Positions 17,215 to 26,768 of a stretch of 64,000 bases of DNA are shown here, piece after piece. Positions within the stretch are counted from its first letter, which is position 1, and the number at the start of each line of letters is the position of its first letter. Made by a program: the position numbers and the translations under genes. The DNA comes from 3-1-20CM-4-69-9 sp963833655 (GTDB lineage: Bacteria; Actinomycetota; Thermoleophilia; Gaiellales; Gaiellaceae). Below the pieces are notes generated by a model. That model did not search any database and was not told the DNA's origin. It saw nothing but the letters and a program-made list of their open reading frames with translations. The DNA lies in contig CAWHYL010000006.1 in assembly GCA_963833655.1 (NCBI GenBank), positions 310,001-374,000 on the forward strand, given 5' to 3'.

Positions 17215-19383
17215 ATGGGTGTGACCGAGCGGCTTGGGCGGGCGTCGAGCCGCCGCCCATGGCGGGTGGTCGGCGCCTGGCTCGGAGCGATCGTCGTCGC
17301 CCTCGTGTTGAGCGCGGTTCTGCTCCCCGGGAACCTGACGACGAACGGGCACGTGACCGGAAGCCCGGAGTCGGCGCGCGCGGAGCGGCTGTTCTTCGAC
17401 CGCTTCCCGCCGGACACGAACGGCGTCGACGAGCTGATCGTGGTGCGGTCGGCGACGCTCAGCGCGCACCAGCCGGCATTCCGGCAGTTCAGCACGCGCC
17501 TGCTTGCCCAGGCGCAGGCCACAGGCGCGGTGTACCGGGCCCGGCTCCTGGGCGTCTCGAAGGACGGGCACGCCGTCCTACTCGGGATCCAGCGCAAGGC
17601 GGACGTCGACCCGCTCCTGCCCGTGGTCGAGCGGGCGGACGGACGGAACGGGTTCAGCGTCGCGATGACGGGCCAGGGCACGCTCGACCACGACTTCAAC
17701 GACCTGTCGCAGCACGACCTGAAGTCGGGCGAGCTGCGGTTCGGCCTGCCGGCGGCGCTGATCATCCTGCTGCTCGTGTTCGGCGCGGTCGTGGCCGGGC
17801 TGATCCCTTTGCTGATGGCGATCGTCGCGATCGTCGTCGCGCTCGGGCTCTGCGGCATCATCGCGGCGACGTTCACGCTCTCGGTCTTCGTCGTGAACAT
17901 GCTCACCGGGATGGGCCTCGCGCTCGGGATCGACTACTCGCTGTTCGTCGTCTCCCGCTACCGGGAGGAGCGTGTGAACGGGGTCGCCGAGCTCGAGTCG
18001 GTGGCGACCGCCAGCGCGACCGCGAGCCGCGCGGTGCTGTTCAGCGGGTCGGTCTTCGTCATTGCGCTGACCGGGATGCTGCTCGTCCCGTCCAACGTGA
18101 TGAAGAGCCTTGCCGTCGGAGCGATCTCCGTCGGCATCGTTTCGGTGCTCGCGGCGCTGACGCTCCTGCCGGCCTTGCTCTCCCTGCTCGGAGATCGCAT
18201 CAACGCGCTGCGGCTTCCCTACGTCGGCCGCAACATCGGCAGCGGCGGCGAAGGCCGGTTCTGGGGGGCCGTCGTGCGCGGCGTGATGCGCCGGCCGCTC
18301 CTCTACCTCGTCACGTTCGCGGCGTTGCTGATCGCGCTGGCGATTCCGACAGTGGGCCTGAGCCTCGGCGCGAGCGGTGTCAGCACGCTCCCCGATCGGC
18401 TCGAGTCGAAGCAGGGCTATCAGGCGCTCACACGCTCTTTCCCGCAGGCGAGCGCGAGCCCGGCGCTGATCACCGTCAGCGGCAACGTTCGGTCGCCCCG
18501 GGTGCGCCTGGCCATCGCCCGCTTGCGCCGGAGCCTCGCCGGCGACCCCGTGTTCGGGCGCAGCGACCTCCGGGTCGCCTCTTCGGGCGACATCGCAGCG
18601 ATCGGCGTCGAAGTCGGCGGCGACAAGACGGGCAAACGGGCGCTCGAGGCGATCCGCAACCTGCGGTCGACCCTGATCCCGCGAGCCTTCGCGGGAACCG
18701 GCGCGGAGGTGCTGGTCGGCGGCGATACCGCCGACAACGTCGACTACATCGACGCCATGAATGCGTGGCTTCCCTGGGTGTTCGCGTTCGTGCTCGGCCT
18801 GAGCTTCGTGCTCATCGCCGTCGCCTTCCGGTCGATCGTCGTCGCGGGCACGTCGATGGCGCTGAACCTCCTCTCGGTCGGTGCTGCCTACGGCCTCGTC
18901 GTGCTCGTCTTCCTCCACGGGACCGGCAGCGGCTTGCTCGGCTTCCAGAAGGTGAACGCGATCGACGCCTGGGTCCCGCTCTTCCTCTTCTCGGTGCTGT
19001 TCGGGCTCTCGATGGACTACCAGGTGTTCCTGCTCAGCCGCATCAAGGAGCGCTACGACATCAGCGGCTCCACGCGCGAAGCCGTCGAGTGGGGCGTCTC
19101 CTCGACCGCACGGCTGATCACCGGGGCGGCGTTGATCATCGTCGCCGTCTTCAGCGGCTTCGCCATGGGCGACCTCGTCATGTTCCAGCAGATGGGCTTC
19201 GGGATCGCGGTCGCGCTGCTGATCGACGCGACGATCATCCGCTCGGTGCTGCTGCCTGCCGCGATGTGCCTGCTCGGAAGGTGGAACTGGTACCTGCCGT
19301 CGTGGCTGGAGTGGCTGCCGCGGATTCAGATCGAAGCATCCGCGCGGGAGGAGCACGTGCCGGTCGTCAGCCCCGGCGGCTGA
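17215..19383 (+). CDS. MMPL/RND-family transporter (second copy)
   Basis: A 722-residue paralogue-type MMPL transporter. It begins MGVTERLGRASSRRPWRVVG, the usual cytoplasmic lead into helix 1; in-frame ATG 17161 would add 18 unusual residues, so 17215 is preferred. Proton-relay helices contain GIDYSLFVVSRYREERV and GLSMDYQVFLLSRIKERYD. The C-terminus LLGRWNWYLPSWLEWLPR matches the end of the other MMPL gene (LLGERNWYLPRWLEWLPR), showing common origin within the family. The substrate is unknown. It ends 4 nt before the convergent greA. Confidence 0.92.
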   Translation: MGVTERLGRASSRRPWRVVGAWLGAIVVALVLSAVLLPGNLTTNGHVTGSPESARAERLFFDRFPPDTNGVDELIVVRSATLSAHQPAFRQFSTRLLAQAQATGAVYRARLLGVSKDGHAVLLGIQRKADVDPLLPVVERADGRNGFSVAMTGQGTLDHDFNDLSQHDLKSGELRFGLPAALIILLLVFGAVVAGLIPLLMAIVAIVVALGLCGIIAATFTLSVFVVNMLTGMGLALGIDYSLFVVSRYREERVNGVAELESVATASATASRAVLFSGSVFVIALTGMLLVPSNVMKSLAVGAISVGIVSVLAALTLLPALLSLLGDRINALRLPYVGRNIGSGGEGRFWGAVVRGVMRRPLLYLVTFAALLIALAIPTVGLSLGASGVSTLPDRLESKQGYQALTRSFPQASASPALITVSGNVRSPRVRLAIARLRRSLAGDPVFGRSDLRVASSGDIAAIGVEVGGDKTGKRALEAIRNLRSTLIPRAFAGTGAEVLVGGDTADNVDYIDAMNAWLPWVFAFVLGLSFVLIAVAFRSIVVAGTSMALNLLSVGAAYGLVVLVFLHGTGSGLLGFQKVNAIDAWVPLFLFSVLFGLSMDYQVFLLSRIKERYDISGSTREAVEWGVSSTARLITGAALIIVAVFSGFAMGDLVMFQQMGFGIAVALLIDATIIRSVLLPAAMCLLGRWNWYLPSWLEWLPRIQIEASAREEHVPVVSPGG

Positions 19384-19387
19384 CCGC

Positions 19388-19840
19388 TCAGCCGACCGAG
19401 AGAATCCGCGCGCGCCACGAACCGCGCGGCGCCTGGATCGTCACCTCGTCGCCGACCTTGCGCCCCATCAGCGCCTGACCGACCGGCGAGTCCGGCGACA
19501 CGCCGCCGACGCTCGAGATCTCGACCTGCATCCGCTCGCCCTGCTCGTCTTCGATCTCGACGTTCGAGCCGACACCGACGGTGTCCGTCGCGCGCGCGGT
19601 CTCGTCGACGATGACCGCGCGCTGCAGGCGGTCGCGCAGCATGCGGATGCGACGCTCGAGCAGGCCCTGCTCGTTCTTCGCCGCGTGGTACTCGAAGTTC
19701 TCCGAGAGATCGCCGAAGCCGCGCGCCGTCGCGATCGCGTTGACGACCTCAGCGCGGCGCGGGCCCTCCAGCTCCGCCAGCTCGACCTCGAGCTGGTCCT
19801 TCTGCGCCTGCGTCAGGTGCTCCGGCTTGTCCTCGGGCAT
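19388..19840 (-). CDS. greA: Transcription elongation factor GreA
   Basis: A 150-residue GreA. The N-terminal coiled coil carries the acidic tip GDLSENFEYHAAKNEQ, whose Asp/Glu pair enters the RNA polymerase secondary channel and stimulates cleavage of backtracked transcripts. The C-terminal FKBP-like domain ends in SPVGQALMGRKVGDEVTIQA. Slightly shorter than the usual ~158 residues but complete. It starts 13 nt after the cyclase/STAND stop on the same strand, so it may be co-transcribed with the tail of the moxR operon. Confidence 0.95.
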   Translation of the reverse strand: MPEDKPEHLTQAQKDQLEVELAELEGPRRAEVVNAIATARGFGDLSENFEYHAAKNEQGLLERRIRMLRDRLQRAVIVDETARATDTVGVGSNVEIEDEQGERMQVEISSVGGVSPDSPVGQALMGRKVGDEVTIQAPRGSWRARILSVG

Positions 19841-19853
19841 TGCGGGAGGTTAG

Positions 19854-22800
19854 CTACGCCGTCGCGGCCAGGAGGCTCGACGCTTGCCGCACGAAACGAC
19901 TCGCGCCGACCGAGCGGTAAAACGACAGCGCCGCAGCGACGTGCACATCGGCCTTGGCGCGGGCGCCCTGCTGCACGTATGCCTCGGCGGCACGGAGATG
20001 CGCCAGCGCAATGTCGGCGTTCGACCCGATCTCTTCGTACTGGCGGATCGCGTCGTCGAAACGTCCGTCGACGAGCGCACGTCCGGCGACGACCCACGGC
20101 GAGTCGACCTTCCACCCGGCAAGTGACTCGAGCGTCGGCTCGCGACCGATGAGGCGGGCGCGCGAGTCGATGATCTCTCCAGGCAGCGGCGGGGCGACGT
20201 TACCCGCTGCCCGCAACGGCTTCATGCGTTCGATGGCCTCCAGCACGAGGCTGCGAGCCTCTTCGCGTTCACCGGACGCATCGAGGACATACGCTCGAGT
20301 GGCGTAGGTCGGCAAGACCATCTGTGGCTCGTCGGTCCGGCCCGCGACGTCCATTCCGAATGCGCTGTCCTCGAGAGCCCCCTGGAGGTCGTCCCGAGCA
20401 ACTCGTAGCCATGCCCGGAACATCCGCGCATGCGCATCGATCCCTTCCGGCGGCTTGTCGGCGATGACAGCGTCGGCGCGTGCAGACGCTTCGTCCCAGC
20501 GGCCGAGACGAATGAGGCTGCCGAGAATGTTGGCGCGCTCGAACATGACCAGCGACTCGAGGCCGAAGCGCTGTCCGACGGTGAGCGACCGTTCCTCGAG
20601 CTCGATGCACTCTCGGACACGGCCCAAGCCGTAGAGGATCGAGGCGAGGTTGTTGAGAGCGCGGGCCAGCTCCGGCGAGTTGATCTCCTCTGCGAGCGCA
20701 ACGCTCGCCTCGAGCTCCGCGAGACCACCCTGGCCGATTCGCTCGCGCGCGGATCCGAGGTTGTTCAGCGCGTGTGCACGGACTGCGGGCAGGTCGAGCG
20801 CCTCCGCCATCGCGAGCGCCTGCGTCCCGTGCTCGATCGCGGCGTCGTAGTCCGCAGCGAGCATCTCGTAGCGTGAAGCCTGGCTGAGGATCGCCGCCTT
20901 CGCGGGCGACGCAGGCAGCGGATCGACGAGCTCGAGTGCATGACGAAGCCCGCGCTCGAGCTCCTCCGCATCGCCCCGGTACCACGCTGCCTCTGCGATC
21001 AGCGCTTCCGCTTCACCCGCGGCCTCCGCGTCGCCGGCGGCGAGCAAGGCGTCAACCGCCTCGTAGAGTCGCTCCGCCGACGCGTCACCGTCGGTCCACT
21101 CGGCGCGGCCAAGCGCAAAGAGAAGCCGCGGACGCTCGGCGTCGTCGGGCCACAGCTCGTACGCCGCACGGTAGAAGTCGACAGCCACGTCCCACGAGCT
21201 CAAGGTTGCGGCGCGGTCGCCGGCCTCGCGCCGCGTGATGCGAGCGCGGTCCACGAGTTCGGAGGTCTCCTCTCCGGACGCGCGCGCGAACTCGAGCGCC
21301 GCTCCGTAATGATGCGCGATCAGCCCCGCATGGTCTTCCGGCCGGCCGAGCGACTCGACCCACTCCGCGGCAGACACATGCTTCCGGGCCCGGGCCGAAC
21401 GTGGAATCTGGCTGTAGGCGACTTCTCGGACGAGCACGTGCCGAAAGGCGTACTCGGTCTCGCCCGCAACGGCGGAGCGTCGCTCCCGGCGGATGAAGCC
21501 CTTGCGTTCGAGCGCATGCAACGCCGGTTCGGCTGCGCCCGACACGCCGCCCGACCAGAAGACCTTCCCGAGCACTGCAGCGTCCTGCAACAGACGCTTC
21601 TCGTCCTCGGGCAGAGCGTCGAGTCGCGCCGCGATGATCCCCTGCACGTTCTCTGGGACGCCGGCTCCTGCGGCTTCGCCGTGTTCGAGGTAGAGCCGCG
21701 CGAATTGCTCGGCGTACAGAGGATTGCCCCCTGCTTGCTCGAGCAGCACCGACTGCGTCTCGGCCGGCAACACCGCCTGCTCGAGCACCGCGGCAATGAC
21801 GCGCGCCGCGTCGGCGTCGGTGAGCGGCGAGAGCGCGAGAGTGACGGCGTTCAGCTTGCCACCGCCCCAGTTCGGCCGGCGGTCGAGCAACTCCGGTCGC
21901 GCACTCACGAGCACGAGGATCGGGACGCCGGACGTCCACTCCGCGAGATCGTCGACGAAGTCGAGCAGCCCTTCGTCGGCCCAGTGCAGGTCCTCGAACA
22001 CGAGCACGAGAGGCTGCTGCTCCGCCATCCCTTCGAAGTAGTTCCGCCACGCGGTGAACGCTTCATGCCGATCGAGCGCCGCGTCCTCGGACAGGCCGAC
22101 GAGGGTCTGGAGATGGCGTCCCACCCAATCCCGCTCGTGCTCTTCGACCACCTGCGCAACCGACTCGTGCAGCTTCTCGGCGGCCGTCTCGGGTGCGTCG
22201 TTCTCGTTGATCCCGGCCTGCGCCTTCACCATCTCGCCGACCGCCCAGAAGCTGACGCCGGATCCGTACGGGAGCGCTCGACCCTGCCGCCACAGGACCA
22301 GCTCCGGCATCTGCTCGATCCGCTGGAAGAGCTCGGCGACGAGGCGCGACTTGCCGATGCCCGGAACGCCGACGAGCGTCACGAGCTGCGGCTCACGCTG
22401 GCCGACCGCCCGGTCGAACGCGTCGAAGACGACGCCGAGCTCGCGCTCGCGGCCGACGAGCGGCGTGAGCACACGCTGCTCGAGGTCCATGCCCAGCCGC
22501 GACGTCGCCTCCACGGCCTCCCACACGGCGACCGGCTCGGACTTCCCCTTGGCGGCCACGGGCTCGTGCTCCGCGTACTCGATCCGGTCCCGCGTTGCAC
22601 GCCACGTCGTCTCGCCGACGAGGATCCCGTTCACCGGCGCTGCCGACTGCAGGCGCGCCGTCGTGTTGACGACGTCGCCGGACGCCATCCCCTCGCCGGC
22701 TTCCGGACGCGCACCCAGTGCGATCAGAGCCTCGCCGGTGTTGACGGCGATGCGGAGCTGCAGGTCCGCCTCGTCCTCGCGGACCCAGTCGCGGATGGCG

Positions 22801-23129
22801 AGGGCGGCGCGCACCGCACGCTCCGGATCGTCTTCGTGCGCGACCGGAGCGCCGAACAGCGCGACGACTGCGTCGCCGATGAACTTCTCGACCGTGCCGC
22901 CGAAGCGCTCGAGCTCCGAGCGCAACCGCTGGTGGTACGGCGCGAGGAGAGCCCGCACGTCTTCCGGATCCATCTGCTCCGCGCGCGACGTGAAGCCCAC
23001 GAGGTCGGCGAACAACACGGTCACGACCTTGCGTTCCTCGCGCGCGGGCGCGTCCTCGAACGGCTTACCGCAGGAGAAGCAGAAGCGGGCGCCGGGAGGG
23101 TTCTCCTGCCCGCAGTTCGGACAACGCAT
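19854..23129 (-). CDS. Class III adenylate cyclase fused to zinc ribbon, STAND ATPase and TPR-like repeats
   Basis: A 1091-residue multidomain signalling protein. A zinc ribbon (C3, C6, C17, C20) is followed by a class III cyclase (about 33-205) with both metal-binding aspartates (FADLVGF, IGDAVVALFG), the Lys of EKFIGD, and the N/R pair of VNTTARL. It therefore looks catalytically complete and ATP-specific. A STAND/AAA ATPase follows with Walker A GVPGIGKS and Walker B LVLVFEDLHWADEG, then about 500 residues of helical repeats. It starts 15 nt after the VWA gene, closing the moxR operon. Likely output is cAMP made in response to a signal sensed by the repeats; the ligand is unknown. Confidence 0.9.
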   Translation of the reverse strand: MRCPNCGQENPPGARFCFSCGKPFEDAPAREERKVVTVLFADLVGFTSRAEQMDPEDVRALLAPYHQRLRSELERFGGTVEKFIGDAVVALFGAPVAHEDDPERAVRAALAIRDWVREDEADLQLRIAVNTGEALIALGARPEAGEGMASGDVVNTTARLQSAAPVNGILVGETTWRATRDRIEYAEHEPVAAKGKSEPVAVWEAVEATSRLGMDLEQRVLTPLVGRERELGVVFDAFDRAVGQREPQLVTLVGVPGIGKSRLVAELFQRIEQMPELVLWRQGRALPYGSGVSFWAVGEMVKAQAGINENDAPETAAEKLHESVAQVVEEHERDWVGRHLQTLVGLSEDAALDRHEAFTAWRNYFEGMAEQQPLVLVFEDLHWADEGLLDFVDDLAEWTSGVPILVLVSARPELLDRRPNWGGGKLNAVTLALSPLTDADAARVIAAVLEQAVLPAETQSVLLEQAGGNPLYAEQFARLYLEHGEAAGAGVPENVQGIIAARLDALPEDEKRLLQDAAVLGKVFWSGGVSGAAEPALHALERKGFIRRERRSAVAGETEYAFRHVLVREVAYSQIPRSARARKHVSAAEWVESLGRPEDHAGLIAHHYGAALEFARASGEETSELVDRARITRREAGDRAATLSSWDVAVDFYRAAYELWPDDAERPRLLFALGRAEWTDGDASAERLYEAVDALLAAGDAEAAGEAEALIAEAAWYRGDAEELERGLRHALELVDPLPASPAKAAILSQASRYEMLAADYDAAIEHGTQALAMAEALDLPAVRAHALNNLGSARERIGQGGLAELEASVALAEEINSPELARALNNLASILYGLGRVRECIELEERSLTVGQRFGLESLVMFERANILGSLIRLGRWDEASARADAVIADKPPEGIDAHARMFRAWLRVARDDLQGALEDSAFGMDVAGRTDEPQMVLPTYATRAYVLDASGEREEARSLVLEAIERMKPLRAAGNVAPPLPGEIIDSRARLIGREPTLESLAGWKVDSPWVVAGRALVDGRFDDAIRQYEEIGSNADIALAHLRAAEAYVQQGARAKADVHVAAALSFYRSVGASRFVRQASSLLAATA

Positions 23130-23144
23130 TGCCCAAATCTAGTG

Positions 23145-24179
23145 CTATGGCAGGCGGGGAGACCAGGCTGCGGAGAGCACGCCGGCGCCGACCAGCAGCG
23201 CGGCCGCGATCGCGAGGAAGACGTACGTGATCTCCGTCTTGCCCGGTTTGCGCCCGAGCCGCGACCCCAGGCTGGAGTACGCGGCATTCAGCGTCTTCGC
23301 GTTCTGCGCCTCGAAGAACTGGCCGCCCGTGTGGTCGGCGATCGCCCGCAGCGTCGCGGGGTCCGGCGGCACCGGCACCCGGCGGCTGAAGCCGAAGCCG
23401 CCGGGAAACCCCTGCGGCGGCCGCGCGAAGCCGAACTGAAGCGTGCCATTCGGGGTGCCGAGCGCGACGGTGTAGACGGGAATGCCGGCCGCCTTTGCAC
23501 GGTCGGCGCCCTCGAGCGGCAGCAGCTGACCGCGCGTCTGCGCACCGTCCGAGAGGAAGAGGATCGAGACCAGGCCGTGGGTCGGCTGCGCGGGCGCCGA
23601 CGACACGGAGGCGAGGTTGCCGTTGCCCACGCCGACCGCTTCCTCGCCGAGCCGCACCGCCTCCGCGAGCGCGTCGCCGATCGCGGTGCCGCCGAAGCTC
23701 GGGTACCACTCGAGCGTGTCGAGCGCCTGCCGCACGAGGCTGTGGTCGGTCGTCGGCGGCGCGGCCACGGCCGGGTCGCCCGCAAACGCGATCAGGGCGA
23801 CCTGCAGCCGGTCGGGCGCCTTGTCGAGGAACTTCCGCACCGCGGCGGTCGCGGCGCCGATGCGCGACGGCTTCACGTCCTTCGCCTCCATCGAGCGGGA
23901 GACGTCGACGACCAGGATCACGGTCGCCCGGTCCTTGGCGACGAGCGTCGTGTGTTGCGGCCGCGCCACCGCGACACACAAAGCAGTGAGTGCGAGCAGG
24001 AACAGGGCGAGCGGCACGAACCTCCGCCAGTTGCGGCCGCCGACCACACCGGCGAGCACGTCGACGTTCGTGAAGCGGACGGCGTAGCGCATGCGCCTGC
24101 GCTCGGCAAGGACCCAGAGCCCGACGGCGAGCGGCACGAGCAGCAGCGAGAGCAGCAGCCACGGCTGCTCGAACGTCAT
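23145..24179 (-). CDS. VWA-domain membrane protein (BatA-like)
   Basis: A 344-residue Aerotolerance-type BatA protein: two N-terminal membrane helices (FEQPWLLLSLLLVPLAVGLW and FVPLALFLLALTALCVAVA), a von Willebrand A domain with intact MIDAS (DVSRS, then FLSDGAQT), and a C-terminal helix. The C-terminal region contains the PPQGFPGGFGFSRR insert. In MoxR-DUF58-VWA systems the VWA domains bind metal-dependent partners and the MoxR AAA acts as chaperone. Its ATG overlaps the stop of the upstream gene (ATGA). The second VWA gene of this operon (24877-25839) has the same layout. Confidence 0.88.
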   Translation of the reverse strand: MTFEQPWLLLSLLLVPLAVGLWVLAERRRMRYAVRFTNVDVLAGVVGGRNWRRFVPLALFLLALTALCVAVARPQHTTLVAKDRATVILVVDVSRSMEAKDVKPSRIGAATAAVRKFLDKAPDRLQVALIAFAGDPAVAAPPTTDHSLVRQALDTLEWYPSFGGTAIGDALAEAVRLGEEAVGVGNGNLASVSSAPAQPTHGLVSILFLSDGAQTRGQLLPLEGADRAKAAGIPVYTVALGTPNGTLQFGFARPPQGFPGGFGFSRRVPVPPDPATLRAIADHTGGQFFEAQNAKTLNAAYSSLGSRLGRKPGKTEITYVFLAIAAALLVGAGVLSAAWSPRLP

Positions 24180-24880
24180 GACCCACCTCCGCAGACGGCG
24201 CCGACCTGCACGACGGCGCGAACGCCCGTGACACCCGCGCCCGATCGCACGCGCGCATAGATGCGGTTTCCGCGTGCGGTCTGCGCGACCCGCACGGTGC
24301 GCGCGAGCGACGCGCTCGGCGCGGACGCGGTGTAGAAGCCGACCGAGTGCCAGCCGGAGATGAGGCGCTCACCCGCACCGCACGCGGCGACGGCTCGAAC
24401 GCTCCCGGCGCGCAGCCGCACACTGCGCACGCGGCGGACCGCCGGCTGGCCGGGTGGGAAGGACTGGAGCCTGCGGTACGGCACGGGCCCGCTTCCGCCG
24501 CCCGACGTCGGCACGCAGCCGATGTGCGGCCGGAAGACAGGGTTCCGCGCGGACGCGCCCGTGTAGACACCGCGAAAGACGACGGAGCGCGACGTCGTCG
24601 TCCCCGGCCCGACGGGGCTTCCGAGCAGCCCCGGAAAGTCGAGGTCGATGGCACGGTCGCTCAGCTCGGCATCGAGGCCGCCGACGATGTACCCGCGCGG
24701 GCACGAGAGCTGGAACTGAGCGCCGGCGCGCACGTTGCCGAGCTCAACCGGGACGACCACCCAGGGCCCCGGGACTTTCACGCAGATTTTCAGCCCGCGG
24801 CACTCGTTCGTTGCGCCTGCGGGAGCGGCGGTTGCCGCGAGCGCCGCCAGAGCGGCGAACAGGACGAGCACCGGCTTCAC
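24176..24880 (-). CDS. Secreted protein of unknown function inside the moxR operon
   Basis: A 234-residue protein with an N-terminal signal peptide (KPVLVLFAALAALAATAAPAGA). The mature part has several cysteines (ECRGLKIC, SCPRG, GCVP, ACG, VCGGG) that could form disulfides. I recognise no domain. GTG start 24880 overlaps the upstream VWA stop (GTGA), and its own stop overlaps the next VWA gene's ATG. It is thus locked between the two VWA genes, which points to a job with them at the cell surface, possibly as the client or ligand of the VWA pair. Confidence 0.75.
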   Translation of the reverse strand: MKPVLVLFAALAALAATAAPAGATNECRGLKICVKVPGPWVVVPVELGNVRAGAQFQLSCPRGYIVGGLDAELSDRAIDLDFPGLLGSPVGPGTTTSRSVVFRGVYTGASARNPVFRPHIGCVPTSGGGSGPVPYRRLQSFPPGQPAVRRVRSVRLRAGSVRAVAACGAGERLISGWHSVGFYTASAPSASLARTVRVAQTARGNRIYARVRSGAGVTGVRAVVQVGAVCGGGS

Positions 24881-25839
24881 GGCACCCTCCGGAACCAGAG
24901 CGCCGAGAGCCCGCCGCCGACCAGGAGCAACGCCGCCGAGCCGCCGGCGAACAGGTCGGATACCTCACGCGACTCGCTGCGGCTCCCGAGCCGCGACCCG
25001 AGGTGCGTGTACACCTCGCGTAGCTGCGAGGCGGTCGGCGCGGTGTAGAAGCGTCCTCCGGTGACCTGCGACACGCTTTGCAGCGTCTGCGGGCTCGTCG
25101 GCACGCGCATCTGCTCGGTCAGCCCGCCTGGCAGCGGCACCGTGATAACACCGTCCTGCGTGCCGATCAGCACCGAGTAGACCGGGATGTGCGCCTGCCG
25201 TGCCTTCAGCGCGGCAGCGGCCGGCGACGTGCGGCCGCTCGCCTGCGCGCCGTCGGAGATGACGAGGATGGCCGCCGGCGGCCGCGACCCGTCGGACGCA
25301 CGTTGCCGGCCGGCGATCCGCGTGGCCAGCGCGACGGCGTCGCCGAGCGACGTCCCTTCGGCGGGGTGCAGCGAGCGCAATGCGGATACCGCCAGGTCGC
25401 GGTCGTCCGTCGGCGGCAGCGCGACGTACGCACGCCCGGCGAAGCCGACGATCGCGAGCCGGTACTTCGACGGGAGCGCGGCGAGGAATGCGCGCGCTTC
25501 GCGCCGTGCCGCCTCGAGCCGCGAAGGCTTCACGTCGTTGGCGCCCATCGAAAGCGAGGTGTCGATGACGAGAACCGCCGTCGCCTCCTCACGCTTCACC
25601 TTCACCATCGCGTGCGGACGCGCGATGCCGACGACCATCGCCGTGAGCGCGACGAGCAGGATCGCCAGCGGGAGATGACGGCGCCACCGCGGGGAGGCGT
25701 CGACGAGATTCGGGAACAGGCCCGGCGACGTGAAGCGCGCCGCGTAGCCCGTGCGGCGTCGCTCCCACACGACGTACAGCACGACGAGCAGCGGAACGAC
25801 CGCCAGGCCGACCAGCGCGAGGGGCCACTCGAACGTCAC
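24877..25839 (-). CDS. VWA-domain membrane protein (BatA-like)
   Basis: 320 residues from a GTG at 25839 that overlaps the DUF58 stop by 4 nt (GTGA); the frame is open further upstream but only through DUF58 coding sequence. Layout: helix 1 (FEWPLALVGLAVVPLLVVLYVVW), helix 2 (LPLAILLVALTAMVVGIA), a VWA domain with MIDAS DTSLS and ISDGAQ, and a C-terminal helix (AALLLVGGGLSALWF). It is paralogous to the VWA protein at 23145-24179; both keep the metal site. Part of the MoxR/VWA operon. Confidence 0.88.
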   Translation of the reverse strand: MTFEWPLALVGLAVVPLLVVLYVVWERRRTGYAARFTSPGLFPNLVDASPRWRRHLPLAILLVALTAMVVGIARPHAMVKVKREEATAVLVIDTSLSMGANDVKPSRLEAARREARAFLAALPSKYRLAIVGFAGRAYVALPPTDDRDLAVSALRSLHPAEGTSLGDAVALATRIAGRQRASDGSRPPAAILVISDGAQASGRTSPAAAALKARQAHIPVYSVLIGTQDGVITVPLPGGLTEQMRVPTSPQTLQSVSQVTGGRFYTAPTASQLREVYTHLGSRLGSRSESREVSDLFAGGSAALLLVGGGLSALWFRRVP

Positions 25840-26768
25840 CGCGGCCGTCCGCGGCGGAGGAAGACGGCGAGCGAGCGCAGCCAGTCTCCGGAGGTCGAGA
25901 GCACGACGTGGCGTGCGCCCGCGGACGCGAGCGTACGAGCCACCTCGCCACGCTCGGCCGCGGCCGCCGCGGCGAACCTCGCGCGCAGCTTGGCGCTGCG
26001 CGTGTCGGCGCGCACCTGGCGACCCGTCTCCGGATCGACGAGCCACAGGACGCCTGCGTTCGGCAGCTCCTGCTCGCGTGGGTCGCGGATCTCGACCGCG
26101 ACCACCTCGTGACGGCCCGCCAGCTCGACGAGGGGCCGCTTCCAGTCGCGCGGCCCGCGAAAGTCGCTGACGACGATCACGATCGCCCGCTGCGTCGCGA
26201 GCGCGCCGGTGCGTCGCAGCGCGGCGCCGAGCGACGTCGCGCCGACCCGACCCTCGGGATCGTCGACGCGCACCCCGTCGAGCAGCCCGATCAGGCCGAG
26301 TCGGCCCTGCCGCGGCGGCAGCCAGCGCTCGCGCTCGTCGCCGAAGGTCACGAAGCCGAGCCTGTTCCCCCGCCGCGTCGCGATGTGGCCGACGGCGATC
26401 GCAACTCCCTCGGCGACGTCCGCCTTGCGCCGGTCGGCGGTGCCGAATCGCATCGACGGCGACGTGTCGAGCACGAGCCAGGTGACGAGCACGCGCTCAG
26501 CGAGGTGCACGCGGACGTGCGGCTCGCCGGTGCGAGCCGTCACGTTCCAGTCGATGTGCCGGACGTCGTCGTCGCCGGCGACGTACGGGCGCACCTGGGC
26601 GAGCTCAGTCCCGTCGCCGAGGACGATCGAGCGGTAGTCGCCTGCGAGGAGACCGCCGACACGGCGGCCGATGCTGACCTCGAGCGCGCGCAGCAGGGCG
26701 TCGGGCAGCGGGCCCGGTCCCGGCCGCTCGGGCGTCGGTTGAGCCCGAAGCGCGCGGAACGGCGTCAC
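25836..26768 (-). CDS. DUF58 domain protein (MoxR partner)
   Basis: A 310-residue soluble protein with the DUF58 signature VRPYVAGDDDVRHIDWNVTARTG and a downstream VWA-like core (LVLDTSPSM). DUF58 proteins form the conserved core of MoxR operons, where they work with the AAA ATPase. GTG start 26768 overlaps the moxR stop (GTGA). The position directly between moxR and the first VWA gene is the canonical order of this system. Biochemical role is unproven in the family; chaperone-like activation of a surface complex is the usual proposal. Confidence 0.88.
   Translation of the reverse strand: MTPFRALRAQPTPERPGPGPLPDALLRALEVSIGRRVGGLLAGDYRSIVLGDGTELAQVRPYVAGDDDVRHIDWNVTARTGEPHVRVHLAERVLVTWLVLDTSPSMRFGTADRRKADVAEGVAIAVGHIATRRGNRLGFVTFGDERERWLPPRQGRLGLIGLLDGVRVDDPEGRVGATSLGAALRRTGALATQRAIVIVVSDFRGPRDWKRPLVELAGRHEVVAVEIRDPREQELPNAGVLWLVDPETGRQVRADTRSAKLRARFAAAAAAERGEVARTLASAGARHVVLSTSGDWLRSLAVFLRRGRPR

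Noticed and set aside
20940..24260. Long plus-strand frame (over 1000 codons) opposite the 1091-aa cyclase gene
   Set aside because: The translation is Arg/Leu/Asp-rich shadow of the cyclase and VWA genes, with no domain; the minus-strand genes carry clear motifs.
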